From Odiellus spinosus (taxonomy: Eukaryota > Arthropoda > Arachnida > Opiliones > Phalangiidae): 64,000 nucleotides of DNA. Within the stretch, counting starts at the first letter, position 1. Each line of letters opens with the position of its first letter. A program made the position numbers and the translations under genes. The notes beneath the pieces are model-generated. The model did no database searches and was not told where the DNA came from. It saw only the letters and a list, made by a program, of their open reading frames with translations. The stretch covers positions 10,534,183 through 10,598,182 of the forward strand of contig OY987238.1 of the NCBI GenBank assembly GCA_963920705.1, written 5' to 3'. Positions 26,052 through 41,000 of the stretch are shown piece after piece.

Positions 26052-29000
26052 GTATCTAGAGAATTATTTTGAGTAGGGTCGCGTGATTTATTGAAAAGCT
26101 AACCTGTTATGTTTAAATACTAGTGAACTATGAGTCCTAATATATTTTCACCAGACTTTCCCTTTGGAATAACACTGGATGTTATAAAAAATAACAAATT
26201 TTTGTATACTTAAGTCAAGAGGACTTTTTTTTTTCTCTTTTTTCGTGGTATTTAAATATCGAGGGACTATTTTGGGGCTATTAAGCTTATCGAATATTCT
26301 AATAACTTAAAAGGGATTCTTAGGCTTATATTAAGTGCTCCCGTATAGGGAAAACGCTATTTCTCATCCAACTACTAGATACAAATTTCTCGAATATTTT
26401 ACACAGAATAACGCTACGTTTGGGGAGTTTACGTAACGGGAATTTGATGTCATCTCTAATCCATATCTCTTCCATATCTCGGTGAAAGCTTTGGGCGCGT
26501 TGAAACCCTACTTGCCATATAGACTCAGCCAATAAAATTTAGCAATATATAAACCATTTTTCAAGCTCTCCTAATTGAAAAACAGTTCCCAATTGGAACT
26601 AGCCTGAATGGAATAACCCTAACAAAACTCACTTTAATGAATGCGCACCTTGAAATAATTATTGAAAATCCGATTCGTTTAAGTTTTAAATCTATTTCTA
26701 GTTTAAATTTATTTTTTTACTGTTGGACTAGGCCTGTTAAAATTACCACACAAATTGTAATAATAATTTATGTAATATTTGCTAGGATTATTCATTTATT
26801 AATCTAAAGTGTGTATTGTTTTTTTGTTTTATTTCAGTTTGTAACTTGCTGAAGATGGGGGTGGCGGGGATCTTCGGGCCATTGTCGGACGTGACGAGTA
26901 TGCACGTCCAGTCGATTTGCGACGCTTTGGATGTACCGCACGTGGAAACGCGCTGGGATTTTCAACTACAGAGAGACGACTTGTCCATCAATTTGTTTCC
27001 ACGTCCTTCCGTTCTTGCCAGAGCTTACGTCGACCTCGTCAAGATCTGGGGTTGGAAGAGCTTCTGTGTCGTTTACGAAGAACACGAAGGTATACGGCTT
27101 AAATCTATTCTTCCCTCTCTTCTAGGATAGCTCTTGAAACATTCCCTAAGCTTCAACGTTCCCCTAATAACTCATTCATTATTATTGTCAAACTTCGAAA
27201 TCCAAAGGGAATTAACTAGGGTAGTATAGGAATTAATGCATTTTCTACGGCCCCTGTAAATGTGTTTCATACAAACTACAATAAAGCGCGTGGGAAAGCG
27301 AGTATTCAGGGGATATTAAAGTAATGTATTTTAAGCCTAGCGCCTGTAAAAGTGTTTTACACAATGTGTATCATAGGAAAAAATTTCCGGTACATCAAAA
27401 ATTAATATTTTATAATCACCATATTTGAATTTTTTTAAAACTAAATTTCACCGCTATTCTATAACTATGGTCGAGTTCACATTATAGAGCCTATAATTCT
27501 TTGATTCTCTGGCATATTGGCAAATGATAGGGTGCTTTCATGCTGTTTTTTTCGTGAAAGTACATAATCCTATCCTAACTTTCATATAAAAATTATGGAT
27601 TACGTCATATATCAGGGAAAAAATATTTGTTTTGCCATTTTAGTTTCGAAGTTAATTAAAAACATTGTGATAGAATCACTTTAATTAAACTTACAATTTG
27701 AAGCTTTCATATGACAGAAAATCTACAGGTTATTAGAGTTTAATTTTTAACACCTATTTTGGCTTTTAATTATGATATCATGGTAATACTGTAAGACTAT
27801 AAAGTAAAGAAACTCACCTTACTTTTTCGGGGTCATTTGGGAAGTCTATCTACTTATATTAGTATGGTTAAAGATTATTATTATCTTTTATTAATTGGAT
27901 TACTAGTCACTGTTTTCTTAGATTTTCTTCCTGTAACCTAATAAAAGCCCTCATATCGCATTTGGACAAAAGTAATATTATGATAAAAGAACAATCTTCA
28001 GCTAGTTTATGGTGATCCTATCCTTGAGAAAAAAGATTACTACTCGGTGATTATTTCTCTATTTTATATTACTTCAGCATCTTATCATTTACTGTCAAAT
28101 GCCTGGAAAAATGTATGCCCAAATAATTTGGCATTTAAAAAATACAAAAATGCTCCAGCTCTACCTTAGCTTGTCAAGTTATAATGTAGCCAATCAACGG
28201 TTGCCTATAACGTGACGTCTATCTCCCTAGAGGGAGTTCAAAACTCTCTCGTAATAAATCGTTTTTTTTTTAGGTTTTTTTTTCTTTTAAAGAAAGTTTT
28301 GAAAGTAAAATATTTTATGGTGATCCTTTCCTTAAGAAAGAAAAAAAAAATACTCCACTCTGATCGTCAGGTTTGCTGTTACTGTATGTTTAAGTACCGC
28401 CTCGTTCGTTAGCCTTCTTAATGTCAAGCTCTCTCTTCCCGTCTCCTCAGAAAAAAACTCAATCATTTTGAGACATTAGTACGTGCAAAGTTAGGATGTA
28501 CTCCAACTCTATTAGAATTGCAATTATATGAGAGAGTCTTTAGCTTCGTGCTCGCTTGAATCTTAAACTGATATGATTGTTGAAACTTTTACGGCTTCCT
28601 CGATTTTCTAGGCGTCTAGTCTCTCGTCGCTAAATGGCGCTTTTCCTCCATTAAATTCTGATAGAGTTAAAAGGAAAAGCGTACCGTAAAGGAACGGAAG
28701 GAAAAAAAAATGTTTAAGACGACCCATAGGCTTAAGTCGACCCGGGGAACAAGCGCATTACGTTACCGCCTAAATGGTTTAGCCTTTTACGCCTTAGAAC
28801 TACTGGAATATATAACAGGCGAAGATTAGTTAGGCGAAAAAGTATCTATGTTTGTTATGGTACGTTTTCATTCACCACTACGAGAGAAATTGTGATGTAT
28901 TGATAAATTTTTGAAATGAAACACGTTTCATGAATGAATACTTACAAAGGTAAATCATGCTTTAAGTTTACAACAAGGCATTTTACGATTGGTATGTGGT

Positions 29001-32000
29001 TCTGAAAGTTTTGTCGTCAGAGCCTACTCCCGAGGAGAAAGGAAAAAATTCAAAAACTCTAAACGAAGATTCCGAAACTTTCACGGTTCTCCATGATGTT
29101 TCGGTCGTTTATTACTTACCATCTGTACCTGAAAATTGCGGGAGATATCCTCATTCCTTCATGAAAACTCCGCTTTGGGTTTTTGCCCGTATTCCCGGGT
29201 GTTATGGCTCGAAATGACCTCGTTTTCTCTGCATGTGTTTCTATCTGTTTGGTGTAATGTTTGCCGCTCGTATAACGACCCTTACTTAGTACAACCGATA
29301 TCACTCCTTGCCATTATTTAGGAGGGATCTACGTTGGCAACTAAATTAAGCTTACAACTCCCGTCCGTGGAAATCTTATTGTTCAATTGTGTTTAGAAAG
29401 GCAAGATCATTAGAATTGAGTGAATTGAGGGAATTGAGTATGTCTATAAACGTAACTGTTTTCAGGATTTGGATAATGGCTAATATAAGATCAGTTAATA
29501 TTTAATGATATAGTTACAGTTGAGAGAAGGTTCTATTATGAGATGGATGCTATTACTTACAAACGAGTTCTTATAAAATTCGAGATGTAGGAAGATAGAA
29601 TCATTTTTAAACTCCTCCATAGAGGAAAATCTTACAAGTCTTCCAATAATTCCATTTTAACAAACTTGTAGTATTCAATTATTTTATTTTAACAAAATTT
29701 ATTTAAAGTGTTTTTCACGGAAGATTCTTAAATATTAAAATATTTAAAATATATATAAATATGCAATAGACAAAATACCGCAACTATTAAAATAAATATT
29801 TTATAATCGCCATCTGGAAAGCTAAGTTCGCGTGGCTGTTAAACAACCTACAGTTAATTCTCGAGTTTTCAGAGAAAGGGTCTATTTCACTGAAGCTTTA
29901 AAGGGGTGGTTGTTAATTTTTTGTTTGCTCATAGCGTTAGTTTGTTTTTAGAATATGTTTTGATTTTATGGTCTTATTGATAGATATTCTTCTGAATAAT
30001 TACTTCATTAATTAATATATTATTTTTCGTTTATTTCCAGGGGTTGTGCGTTTGCAAGATTTTTTCAAAGAAGCCCAGCAAAATAATTGGAGGATTCACA
30101 TGTATCAATTTTCACCTGGCGAACCCTATCGGGATCTTTTCTGGAAAATCAAACGCACTTTTGAATCCAACTTCGTCATCGACGTTAAGAGGGAAAATAT
30201 TTACACCGTCCTAAAACACGTAAGTGATTCACTTCAAATTTTCAATACTTCTAGAAAAAAAAAATTCACATTATTTATATATTTCTAAAATAAAATACTA
30301 TATTTCTGAAATAAAATACTATATTTCTGAAATAAAATACTATATTTCTGAAATAAAATGCTATATTTCTAAAATAAAATGCTATATATCTAAAATAAAA
30401 TTCTATATATCTAAAATAAAATACTATATATCTAAAATAAAATACTATATATCTAAAATAAAATACTACATTTTTAAAATAAAATAATACATTTCTAAAA
30501 TAAAATACTACATTTCTAAAATAAAATACTATATTTCTGAAATAAAATACTATATTTCTGAAATAAAATACTATATTTCTGAAATAAAATGCTATATTTC
30601 TAAAATAAAATGCTATATTTCTAAAATAAAATACTATATATCTAAAATAAATTACTACATTTTTAAAATAAAATACTACATTTCTAAAATAAAATACTAC
30701 ATTTCTAAAATAAAATACTGCATTTCTAAAATGAAATAGTACGTTTCTAAAATAAAATACTACATTACTAAAATATAATACTACATTTCTAAAATAAATT
30801 ACTATATTTCTAAAAAAAATACTATATTTCTAAAAAATTACTATATTTCTAAAAAAATTATTATATTTCTAAAAAAAAATATTATATTTCTAAAAAAATT
30901 ATTATATTTCTAAAAAAATTATTATATTTCTAAAAAAATTACTATATTTCTAAAAAAATTACTATATTTCTAAAAAAATTGTATATCTAACGAAATTCTT
31001 ATATTTCTAAAAAAATCCTACATTTCTAAAAAAATCCTATATTTCTAAAAAAAATCCTATATTTCTAAAAAAAAATCCTATATTTCTAAAAAAAAATCCT
31101 ATATTTCTAAAAAAAATCCTATATTTCTAAAAAACCAATATTTCCTATATTTTTGGCTTTTTTGTTGTGGTCCCCATGAAAATCCCAATAGCTGTTGTAT
31201 ACTTCTGAGCATAGTTAACTCCTGGTATAACTACTGTAAGAATCAGTATGAAATGTCTACACGTACAAAGGTACGCTACCATTCATCCGCAGCTATGTTT
31301 TCTTAGAGAAAATAGGGATGTAATTTTTGTACGTCTTGAAATATCTTAACCTGAATATGTCTGTATAGTCTGAGATCATCTGTCTCGGCACGTATTCTGG
31401 GAATGTTAGCCGATGTTAAAATTTTATTTTTTTTTCTTTTCTTCTGTCAGAACGTGTACCAAAAACGTGATTAGGGTTCTATATAGACATGGGATAAAGT
31501 CAATCCTTAGTAGGATATAAGGGAATTACTGAAGTAACCCATAATCGGTGTCAAAAATAATGTTTTGAACCTATATAGTTTTCTTTGCCCTTTACAAATG
31601 GTTTTTGTTACAGATGTTTCTATAGCAGCTTGTACTGCTTCTAATTTCTTTTAAAGATATACCGTTTGTTTTTATAACCTTTAAACTTTATGATTTAGAA
31701 ACAAATATGTAAAGAAAAAGGTCAATATAAATATAATTTGATCTTCTAAGAAAGGACACATTTCACTTTTATAGAAAAAACCTTTAGTGTGCATTGAAAA
31801 TTGAAGTATCATCATCATTAAGCTGTTTTAATTTATGGGAACATTACTAACAAAGCTTAAAATTGTACTATTGTTCCTTCAACGCGAGCCTAAGCTAATT
31901 AGGTGATAGAATTTAGGGTATCCAATCAGCGTTTGTCGAAAAAGTGACGTATCTTCACCCCCTAGATCAGGTTGAACATTCTCCCATAATTAGCTTTTAA

Positions 32001-35000
32001 TTATCTATTTTTTGTTCAAATTGGGAAAAGAAAAAAATACGCAAATTGTTTTAAATTAAAAAACTCCCAATTTAATGAGGTCTGAGTTTTTTGTTTTATT
32101 TGATAATTTTTTTGCACCTATAAAGTAATTAGAACAGTGTGAAAAGGTTTTAGAGCAAGTTAAAATGTGGTACTTTTAATTCCGAAAGAAATTCGCAATT
32201 AGTTGGAGATTTATTTAAAAAAAGATGGGTTTAATATATGTAAGGTTTATACTCTTTATTCACAGGAGAATTAAAAATCACTAACTTCCAAATTATTTTT
32301 TGAATCAAAGCTTCTGCTAAGAATAGATTTAAATGTTAGAATATAAAGAGGTTGTACCACGAACTGGTCTTAATTTTAATAGTTGATATTATAAAAGAAC
32401 TTGTGGGTGCGACATCTTGTTCTAATTATGCTAACTACGTCACGAAATCACGTGGTGTTAAAGTTATACAGGGCAGTTATTTCCGTTTTCATTAAACGCT
32501 AGGGGTCAGACGGCTCAGACGTCACTCGGGAGAGACCCGACCTTGAGAGCTGATACGGATATATAAAAAATAAGCTTAAGAAATGCTCATGGCTCACCAG
32601 CGTTATGAGCTTTACAAGCTATGACGTAACTGATGACGTTGACAGCAACATTAAGTTCCTCTTTTATGATAGCAACTATTGGAACCTTTTCTGAGCACCA
32701 TTTAGAAAGCAGATTTCTTTCAATATTCTATGGGGGCACGTTGAAATGTGAAGTAAAAACTACGTCACGCGTCTCTAAAATTAAAGCTTCCTTAATTTTA
32801 TTAATTTTTAAAGATTAAATTTGGGAGTTTGGCGCGAGAAGAATTTTACCAGGCCCGAAACGAATCAGATTGCATGATATACTTCGAATTTTGTAGAATT
32901 AAACTTCATGGTAGTTATGTTTTAGTTTCTTAGCCATATAACTTTGTTCTGAGCTCATACTGAAGAAACTTTTCGAGGTCAAACACATTATTTTAAAATA
33001 AAAAACTTCACTTACATGCGATTATTTCTTCAATAAAATTTTCAAACGCATTTTCACGATCCTCGAAGTGTACTCTAGCTACACGGTAAAGTAAAGAAAA
33101 TAACTTGCTCTTGCATCGGTAGTAAAAAAGTTTCAAATTAGGTCTACATGTGCTTGTGTTCGTCTATATATATCTAAAATATAGATGCCAACACACATCG
33201 AATATTGAAGAAGCGTACTAAAATCTAAGTCTTATATATATAGTCTTATTCTGCACAAATCTCGAGGGAAACTGGTACGATACTTATTTTTAAAGGGAGA
33301 ATGCAACCTAACAAGTGGTTTTATCGATTCCTTATCGTTCAAATAGGCCTAATCCACCAGTAAAAAAAATTGCAAACAAATATTAAACTAGAAATAAATT
33401 AAAAAATCATCAAAATAGGCTTAGCTAGATTCGTGGAGATATCCTGATTTGAACCCTGTATAAGGACTAGCGACCAATGACATTGATCGTAGAGATCCTG
33501 CATTCCCCATATAAGAGCCATCGATCACTGTCATTGGTCGCTAGTCCTTATGCGGAGAGTTCAGGATATCTCCATGAATCCATCTAAACCTATTTTGATG
33601 GTAAGTTTTAAATTAATTTCTGGTTTAATATATTTTTTACTGTTGGATTAGGCCTATTTAAACGATATGAAATCGATAAAAATCACTTGTTTTTAGGTTG
33701 CATTCTCCCTTTAATAGCGTACCTAGATGATTCTCGTGTCCGTGAACTTTCGTCTGCTTCATCAATATTCCACGTTTTTTGGTAATGCTAATCTCTGGGA
33801 GTGGATCTAGAGTGTTTATATAAATATCTTATAAGAATTTCCCGCGGTTCTAGATCGTTAATGGTCTCATTTACAATTAACAGAGTACAGAGCACAATAA
33901 GCGAGCTTCAATGTGAGGTAAACTAAGTCAAATTAATTTTTAAAATTCAGTAATATTTGAGGAATTAATAAAAAAATTAGCAACGCAGTCTTTAGTGCGC
34001 AAGTTTTGGAATCGAACGCGTGTACAAATCGGTCGAGCTTGCTAGCTTAAGGCGTTATTATGCATTCATATTTTAATTAATCATTATTTAATGGTAATTT
34101 TGGGTCTATTTTAGGTTTAGGTTAAGAGAATGCATTCGTAAAGTTACTTTTTTTCTTAAAAAAAGTTTTGCTATCATCTATTTATTAATTTAAACGATCC
34201 TAGTTTGATTTATTCACCATCTCATAAATTATAATTATAGCCAATACCCATTCTCGTATTTGTCATAATAAGAGCGTTAATCCGGGGCTTTAGTATACGA
34301 GGACAATTGTTCAACTGAACCGTACTCGTATAGGAAGATGAGACCACGACAGGGGAATTTCTCCGACTAATTGTTCACGTAGGAAACTTGCATACACAAC
34401 GTGCTCCGCCTTCCATATCCTATTATCCTGTAGCTATAATCGATCGTGTTTTGGCATAATTTTCAAGTTGTAAAACTCTGCAGCTTCTCTCTATACCCCA
34501 CCCAAACTTCACCCATTTCGTCTCACGGGATAAAGGGATATTACAAAAATAATACGCTTATCATGACATTATCATGTTGTTTTCTGTTTCAACAACATCA
34601 TTATATGACTTCTCATTCGTTCCGTTAAACGAACTGCGTCATCTATATAATAAGTAAACATCAGAGGAAACCTATTAAGTATAAATCCACCCCTTAGACA
34701 TGTAGTAATGTTGTGAACATGGAAATGGGATTGCTTCTCTAGCTTAAAATACTCGGAATTTATCAGTAGCTCCTCGGTATTTCGAACTCAATTACATTAA
34801 TCTGTATTATTTATCCGAGTCGTTAATTTTTTCTTTGCGAATCTTGACTTATAGCCTTCCAAATTTTGACTTATCTCCTTCCAAATCTTGACTTATCTGA
34901 ATTACCTCCTCCCAAATCTTGAATTTCCTCCTCCTAAATGTTGAATTATCTCGCCCCACGAATATTCTATTATCTCGCCCCACGAATATTCTATTATCTC

Positions 35001-38000
35001 GCCCCACGAATATTTTATTATCTCGCCCCACAATTCTTCAATTATCTCGCCCCCGAATCTGCAATTATCTCGCCCCCGAATCTGCAATTATCTCGCCCCC
35101 GAATCTGCAATTATCTGGCCCCGAATCTGCAATTATCTGGCCCCGAATCTGCAATTATCTCGCCCCCGAATCTTATTTTCTAGAATATTGTATTAGTTAA
35201 TTAGCTCTTCCCAAATCTTTAATTAGCTCTTCCCGAATCTTTAATTAGCTCTTCCCGAATCTTTAATTAGCTCTTCCCGAGTCTTCCTTGAAATATTCTC
35301 TTCGGAATGATTTTTCAAAATCATGAAGTGATTTTTCTGTCGTTGTACGAAAGTTTGTTGAGTTTCCGACCCCTAGGTCAAGAATGGACGTGGCTTTTAT
35401 ATATATTGAGCTCGGAATAGAAATCGCTTAAGAATTTTCTAAGAATCTTTAATATCGCGCGATATCCTATACAAAATTTCAGCTTCGAAACTTTTATTCC
35501 CTTAACTTTCCGGCTTTGCTCTTCGTTCCTCGTATGGAAACCGATAAAAAGGTGCCTTATCGACCTCTTACAACGCGCACCAGGGACTCGGAGTCGAAGA
35601 GTTATTTACTTTTGTTTAAAAAAAGAGTTACATCACGGTGAATTCTTGGGCGAATTAATACATAATATTAAACCTCATAGCTATTAAAGTAGTATTGTTA
35701 ACTAATAAAGGTATAGTAAATATAGAAAAAGAAATGAGGATATAAAGGGAAGTTGGCAAATATTTCAAAAAATGAAATAACGTACGGATTTAGATCAAAT
35801 TTATTTCATTGGAAATGATATTTATGCCGATAATAAACACAGATATTTGGAATTAAATCTTTTAATATGAAAACTAATGTTTCCAAATATTTCATTTCCA
35901 CTTGGCCTAATCAACCAGTAAAATAATTTCAAAACAAATATTAAAGTAGAAATTAAAACTTACCCGAAAAATAGGCTTAGCTGGATTCATGGCGATCCTG
36001 AATATCTTCGCTTATAAGAATCAGTTACCAATGAGCAAGATCTCCGTGATACTTCCAATAATATTCGATTCAGGTTCTCCATGAATCCTGCTAAGCCTAT
36101 TTTCCTGGTAAGTTTAAATTTCTAGTTGTTTGTAAAACATTTTACTATTGGATTAGGCTTATTTAAGCGATAAGGAATTGATAAAAAAATTACTTGACAT
36201 TAGGTTGCATTCTGCCTTTAAATTAAATGAACTACATGGTCCAAAATCTTGCGCTACTAACCCTTTAAAATAGACAAAGTCTTTTTGAAAGACTATCGTA
36301 GTAAAGTTCTTTTAGCAATCCTCGAGATGATAAAGAAGGAAAATTTAAGCTCTTTTTATTGACCAAACCCTAGGTTTTTTATTTTGTATAGTTTTGAGAG
36401 TATATCTAAATCAGCGATTCCGATTTCCAACAAATCCTATTTATTTTTCTCTCTCTTCACTCTTCACTCGAGTACTTTTACTCGAGGGTGTCTTAAGTCT
36501 ATTTATACTCAACGGAATAAAGAAGGGTCCCAAGATAGTATAAATAATGTATGTATTTCGCCAGTTGTCCTCTAAGATGCTTTTTTCCATTTTTTTTTCT
36601 GGCCCCAAACTTTCGCTTCTCGCTCACCAACAAGAAGTAATTTATTAAACCGAGAACGTAGGAAGCTAGAATTTGATGTAAGGATTTATGCCCAACGTAT
36701 TCCTTCTACTCAATCTCTAAAATCCTTCTTAGAGATAATATCAATATCAACCTCTATATTGAGTTGATTATTATATATAATAATTTTATTTTATTGAACT
36801 TTAAACATTAATTCTAATTCTAAATCGCTTAGCCACATCACGTTTAATTGTAAGTCATTTATCCACATTACTTCTAATTCTAAATGCATCTATAATTTAT
36901 CGACAATACTACTAATTCTAAATAAATCTATCCACCGCTAATCCGTCTAGAATTTATCCACATTACCTCTAATTCTAAATCCGTCTAGAATTTATCCACA
37001 TTACCTCTAATTCTAAATCCGTCTAGAACTTATCCTTATTACATTTAAATCACTTAAATCCATTTATTATATTTAATTCTATCAAAATAGTTTATTATCG
37101 AACATTTGAATCCAGATATGAATACTTCAGGTAGAAATTCACTTCTAACACAACCATATAACTGGCCTCTGGTTCCAACTCCACCGCTAGCCGATCAATG
37201 AGAATGGTTTATACGAGGGAGGGTGCCTATCTAATGATACTTTTCGACGACCTACAGAAATATTATACTCTGCCCGAGGGAATATTACGTTTTCGAATAT
37301 TTTTCGAACGTCATATTAGGAAAAAAAAAAAATTCTTGATAGCCGGCAAAAAGAAGGCTATTTTCGTTCGTTTTCTTCAATAAATAAATGGTATACTGCA
37401 GGGTTTTTGCCCCATAGTTTGCTAATACTACTTCTGTATCGTATAAGATTTAACATTGAGTATTAATCCGCTTAAAGTTTCGTTTTATTGTAAACTATTG
37501 TTGTTAAACAAAAGTATTTCACGAATCAATTTAAGTTTTTAGTGAGTACGAAGCTACCTTCTTATTTTTTACGTGTAAACGAAATCAAAGAGATATAGTG
37601 GAACTTAGTTTTGTACTTGCTGAAAACTTAACTTGATTTTAACTCTGATGTACTCTGAAATGAGATGATGAGTGCTTTGCTAAGGAATCATACACCACAA
37701 ACACAGAACCTCTAGCAAAATACTTCAAAGCTCTAGAACAAAAAAAATGATTGGTTCTTTTTTTATATATATCGTAAAAGAAAATATTGTTTTCATCTTG
37801 ATAGATACCACTATTAACCACGTGTTTATTTGAAAGAGTGTTGTAAATAAGGGTATATATTTTACTTGAAAATATAATTTATTTTCTTATAATTATAAAA
37901 TAATTTAATTTATTGAGGCTGCCACGTTTTTTTTTTCAAAAAATTTATATTCAAAAAAATTATGCCAATGAAAATTTTTTTATTTAATTTAGACCGAAAC

Positions 38001-41000
38001 CTTTGAATAATGGTTTTATTTCTAATTTTAAATCATTATTTCTTCTTTTACAGGTTCAGCAAGTAGGCATGATGACCGAAAATCACAGTTACTTAATCAC
38101 CTCCTTGGTAAGTTGGTATTTTTTACAATATAGCATTCCGTATTAGAGTTTATTTTTTAAATCGACAATAATAACTATACATTTTTAATTAATTTAGACC
38201 TAAAACTAGTAAAAAACATCAAAATATTATAGGTTTTTTTTCTTTTTTGTTTCCGGAAGTTGTCAATGTCTGATATGCACTATAAAAATAGTTTCCGGTA
38301 GATAGGCGGTGAATTACGCTTCTTTCGGCTGATCCCACTCAAACTATAATCATACCCAGAAACCTAGTTAATTCTCCCAACCCCATTCTTAACCACCTTA
38401 TTCCTCTTAACATGAAACAGGTAGCGCATGCTTTGGGAGAGTTTAATTCTACCACCTCTAGATGGATTTGAGTCGCAAGATTAGACAGTCATTAGCTTAA
38501 CCCTAAAACGACCCTCGTTTGTAACTTACGTGTGAATAATAGACTTATTGGATCGTTATTTCATCCGTGTCGGGTATCTCTTTGTATTTCTTTTCAAAGG
38601 ATCTTCACACGATCGATCTTGAAGACTTTAAATACGGGAAGACAAATATTACCGGTTTCCGATTAGTCGACGAAGACAGTCTTGAGATGCAAAACTTCCT
38701 TTCAAATTACAGCGCCCACGCGTCTCGGGCCTACAAGAGACCAGGCTTGACCAAGAAGCTTCGGGTAAGCCCCACTTCATACTAATTACAACCTTTCATC
38801 CTCGAAATACGCGGACCTCCAACTTTAATTCCTCCATTTTTGATAATCACGCGATTTGACGTGTAGCGAAAATCATTTTACTCCCACGCCCGACGACCTA
38901 CCACGAGATAGGCCTAGTTTCAAAGATTATATACCGTATTTCAATCTTAAAATGGGCCTAATTCCCATAATAAAACCAGAAGCCGATGAAACCCTCCTTT
39001 GAAGTCTACTACTCTAATGTTCCATATAGCGCTCCTCTCTGTATGTGTAAAATTCCCAATTTTACGAGATCGGAGGCGTCCTACTTCATACCCCCTGTCT
39101 ACGGAAAATTGGAAATTCTCTCTTTCCACAAACGACGATGTTTTTTTGACGAACTCCAAGGCTGCTAGAGATATTCGCTGGACGAACTCCCGCTCCGAAA
39201 ATATCTACCGTTAGGAGGCGTACGAATCGCGCTTTTTGAAACTAACCCATACAGAGAGGTGTAGACAAGACCCGGAAGTAATAGACTTCAAAGGAGGGTT
39301 TCATCGGCTTCTCATAAAACCGATTTTTCTATGGGAGTCTGGGTTAGTTTCAAGTTAGCTTATTTTGATGGTTAAGTTGCATTCTTACTTTAAAGGGTTA
39401 TGATCTGAAATATAATTTTAGATAAAACCTCTTGAAATGGAATCTATTCTTTTAACGTAATATATTTAAGCCCAAAATCTTAATGAGAGGTGGCTAAAAG
39501 TTAACAAATTGAAACCTTTCATTATTCATTAAATTTTTCGTAAAAACAATCCTCAAAACCTAAATTTTGGGGATAATTTAATTATAATGTAATTAATATT
39601 TGTTGAGATTTGAAAGCTCCTCTCTTTTTTATACATAATTAATTTTAATTAACGTTCGTAAATTACTAATTAAATTGTGATCCAATCAAAACTAGCTGCC
39701 ATAATTTTTTTTAGCTTGTGTTAAATCATAATCTCTATACTTTACACAAATTATAGAAAAAAGACGTTAAGGCCTAAGGGTGATTTATTTCGCTCACTGA
39801 GCTGAGTAGGATTAAACCTACTTTGTAGTATCTATAATCCTCTTTGATGAGAACTTTCCATCAGAACTACTTTATCCCTTATGGGTTTTAACATTATGTA
39901 TTAATCCGCCTAAGTTTTTGATTATTTTGCTAACTGTTCTTGTAACCCTTGAACATGAAAGTGGATGGAATTTCAGCTAGCTTGGATTGGCTGAGTTTAA
40001 AGAATCCCTAGTTACACGTGTTCTAGAAACGCTTATAGTCTAATTAAAAAACTTTTTCTCTTCTCTGGATTAGTTAGGTGATGGATGCCCGCCCCTGGAA
40101 TTTTATTTTTCCCAGAAACGCGTACATCTAACACGTAGGAAAGACGAATAGAGATAGTAGTATTTTTTGCAAAAAGGTATTAACCAACATTTTGGCATGA
40201 TTAGTTGCCAAATTAAAAAAATTAAGCTAAACAATTATGTATTGAAACCAGTAACTATACTCTGTTAGGAAAACAAGGGAGCAAATAATCATGAATTCTT
40301 TGTATTCTTGACTTCACTGAATTCAGTTTTAAAAGTGCAATGAGTTAAAGAAAAGTAGGCTTAACCTTTCATAAGTTTAAGCAAGTTTAAATTATTTTGG
40401 TTTTAATTTTATAATTTTCAATTTAATTAATATTTAAAATGGTTAACAAAACTAAAATGGTTCAAATGCTTCAACTAATTAAAAATTATAAAACGTGTTA
40501 AATAATTTTTAGTTAAGAAAGGGTGGAATATTTAGAAGAGAGAATTACTTCCCAAATTATTTAGAAAACTCGCGTAATAAAAGAAATTACCATTTTTTCT
40601 CATAACCGCGTTTATGTAGTTACTGCGTTTTTACAAATGGGATCAATATACTTTCGCGAACAAATCATTGGCCTTTTCGCTTTCCACTCCATTCGGCTTA
40701 ACTCTTTGGATAAATACTCGTAGTAAAATGGGAAATAAGGCGTTGAAAAGAGAAAGTGGGAGTAGCCTGGTCTTATAAGAGTAAAGGAATAACTCAACGA
40801 GAAACTGGAGGAGAAATCCCAGTTCGTAAGAGGATTACGCTTCATCCGAGAAAGAAAATGGGCCAAAAAAGATAGGGTTAGAGCAAGGTACTGAGAATCG
40901 GAGTTTTCTCCGAAACGTATCATGTAGAGGTATAACGGAGAAAACCTAAGGAAGGGGATCGAAATTGGAATGCAAATTGCGTCTCAAGGTGTCCCTTGGA

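Larger units (their letters stand above)
1499..26837 (+). other. GRIK2-like: Intron 1 (25.3 kb)
   Basis: This phase-1 intron takes up about 40% of the window. It holds MITE-like elements, a roughly 40-bp minisatellite, the 342-bp higher-order satellite, microsatellites and several copies of the 46-bp motif; these are listed separately. Many short open frames occur on both strands. None shows a recognisable domain, and most lie in repeats or CT-rich sequence (for example 5463-5871). Between the listed repeats (roughly 1500-2970, 7140-8110, 14540-16255, 18010-20630, 23735-25720) I see only AT-rich unique-looking sequence. Confidence 0.8.
27090..30040 (+). other. GRIK2-like: Intron 2 (2.95 kb)
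   Basis: Phase-1 intron. It contains an imperfect direct repeat of about 42 bp (27232-27273 and 27324-27366), family-D repeat fragments (about 27395-27680 and 29770-29905), one family-J copy (about 28140-28330) and a family-C fragment (28949-29066). No other gene was seen; open frames at 28212-28412 and 28996-29321 are short and unrecognised. Confidence 0.8.
30220..38053 (+). other. GRIK2-like: Intron 3 (7.8 kb)
   Basis: Phase-0 intron. It holds the AT-rich minisatellite (30270-31140), a second family-J copy (about 31870-31995), two family-A MITEs (33294-33710 and 35903-36217), the CGCCCC-containing minisatellite (34841-35290), a 38-bp tandem array (36815-37060) and two copies of the 46-bp motif. 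The stretches 32000-33280 and 33720-34840 show no recognisable feature beyond AT-rich sequence. Confidence 0.8.

Noticed and set aside
30224..30487. Frame with a 7-residue repeat as a repetitive protein
   Set aside because: It is the 21-bp minisatellite read in one frame, downstream of the exon 3 donor.
34849..35200. Overlapping 60-93-codon frames on both strands
   Set aside because: They arise from the 22-24-bp minisatellite; both strands are open for the same reason.
40612..40923. 103-codon minus-strand frame as a possible transposase piece between inverted arms
   Set aside because: No transposase motif is visible and the composition is that of translated AT/CT-rich sequence.
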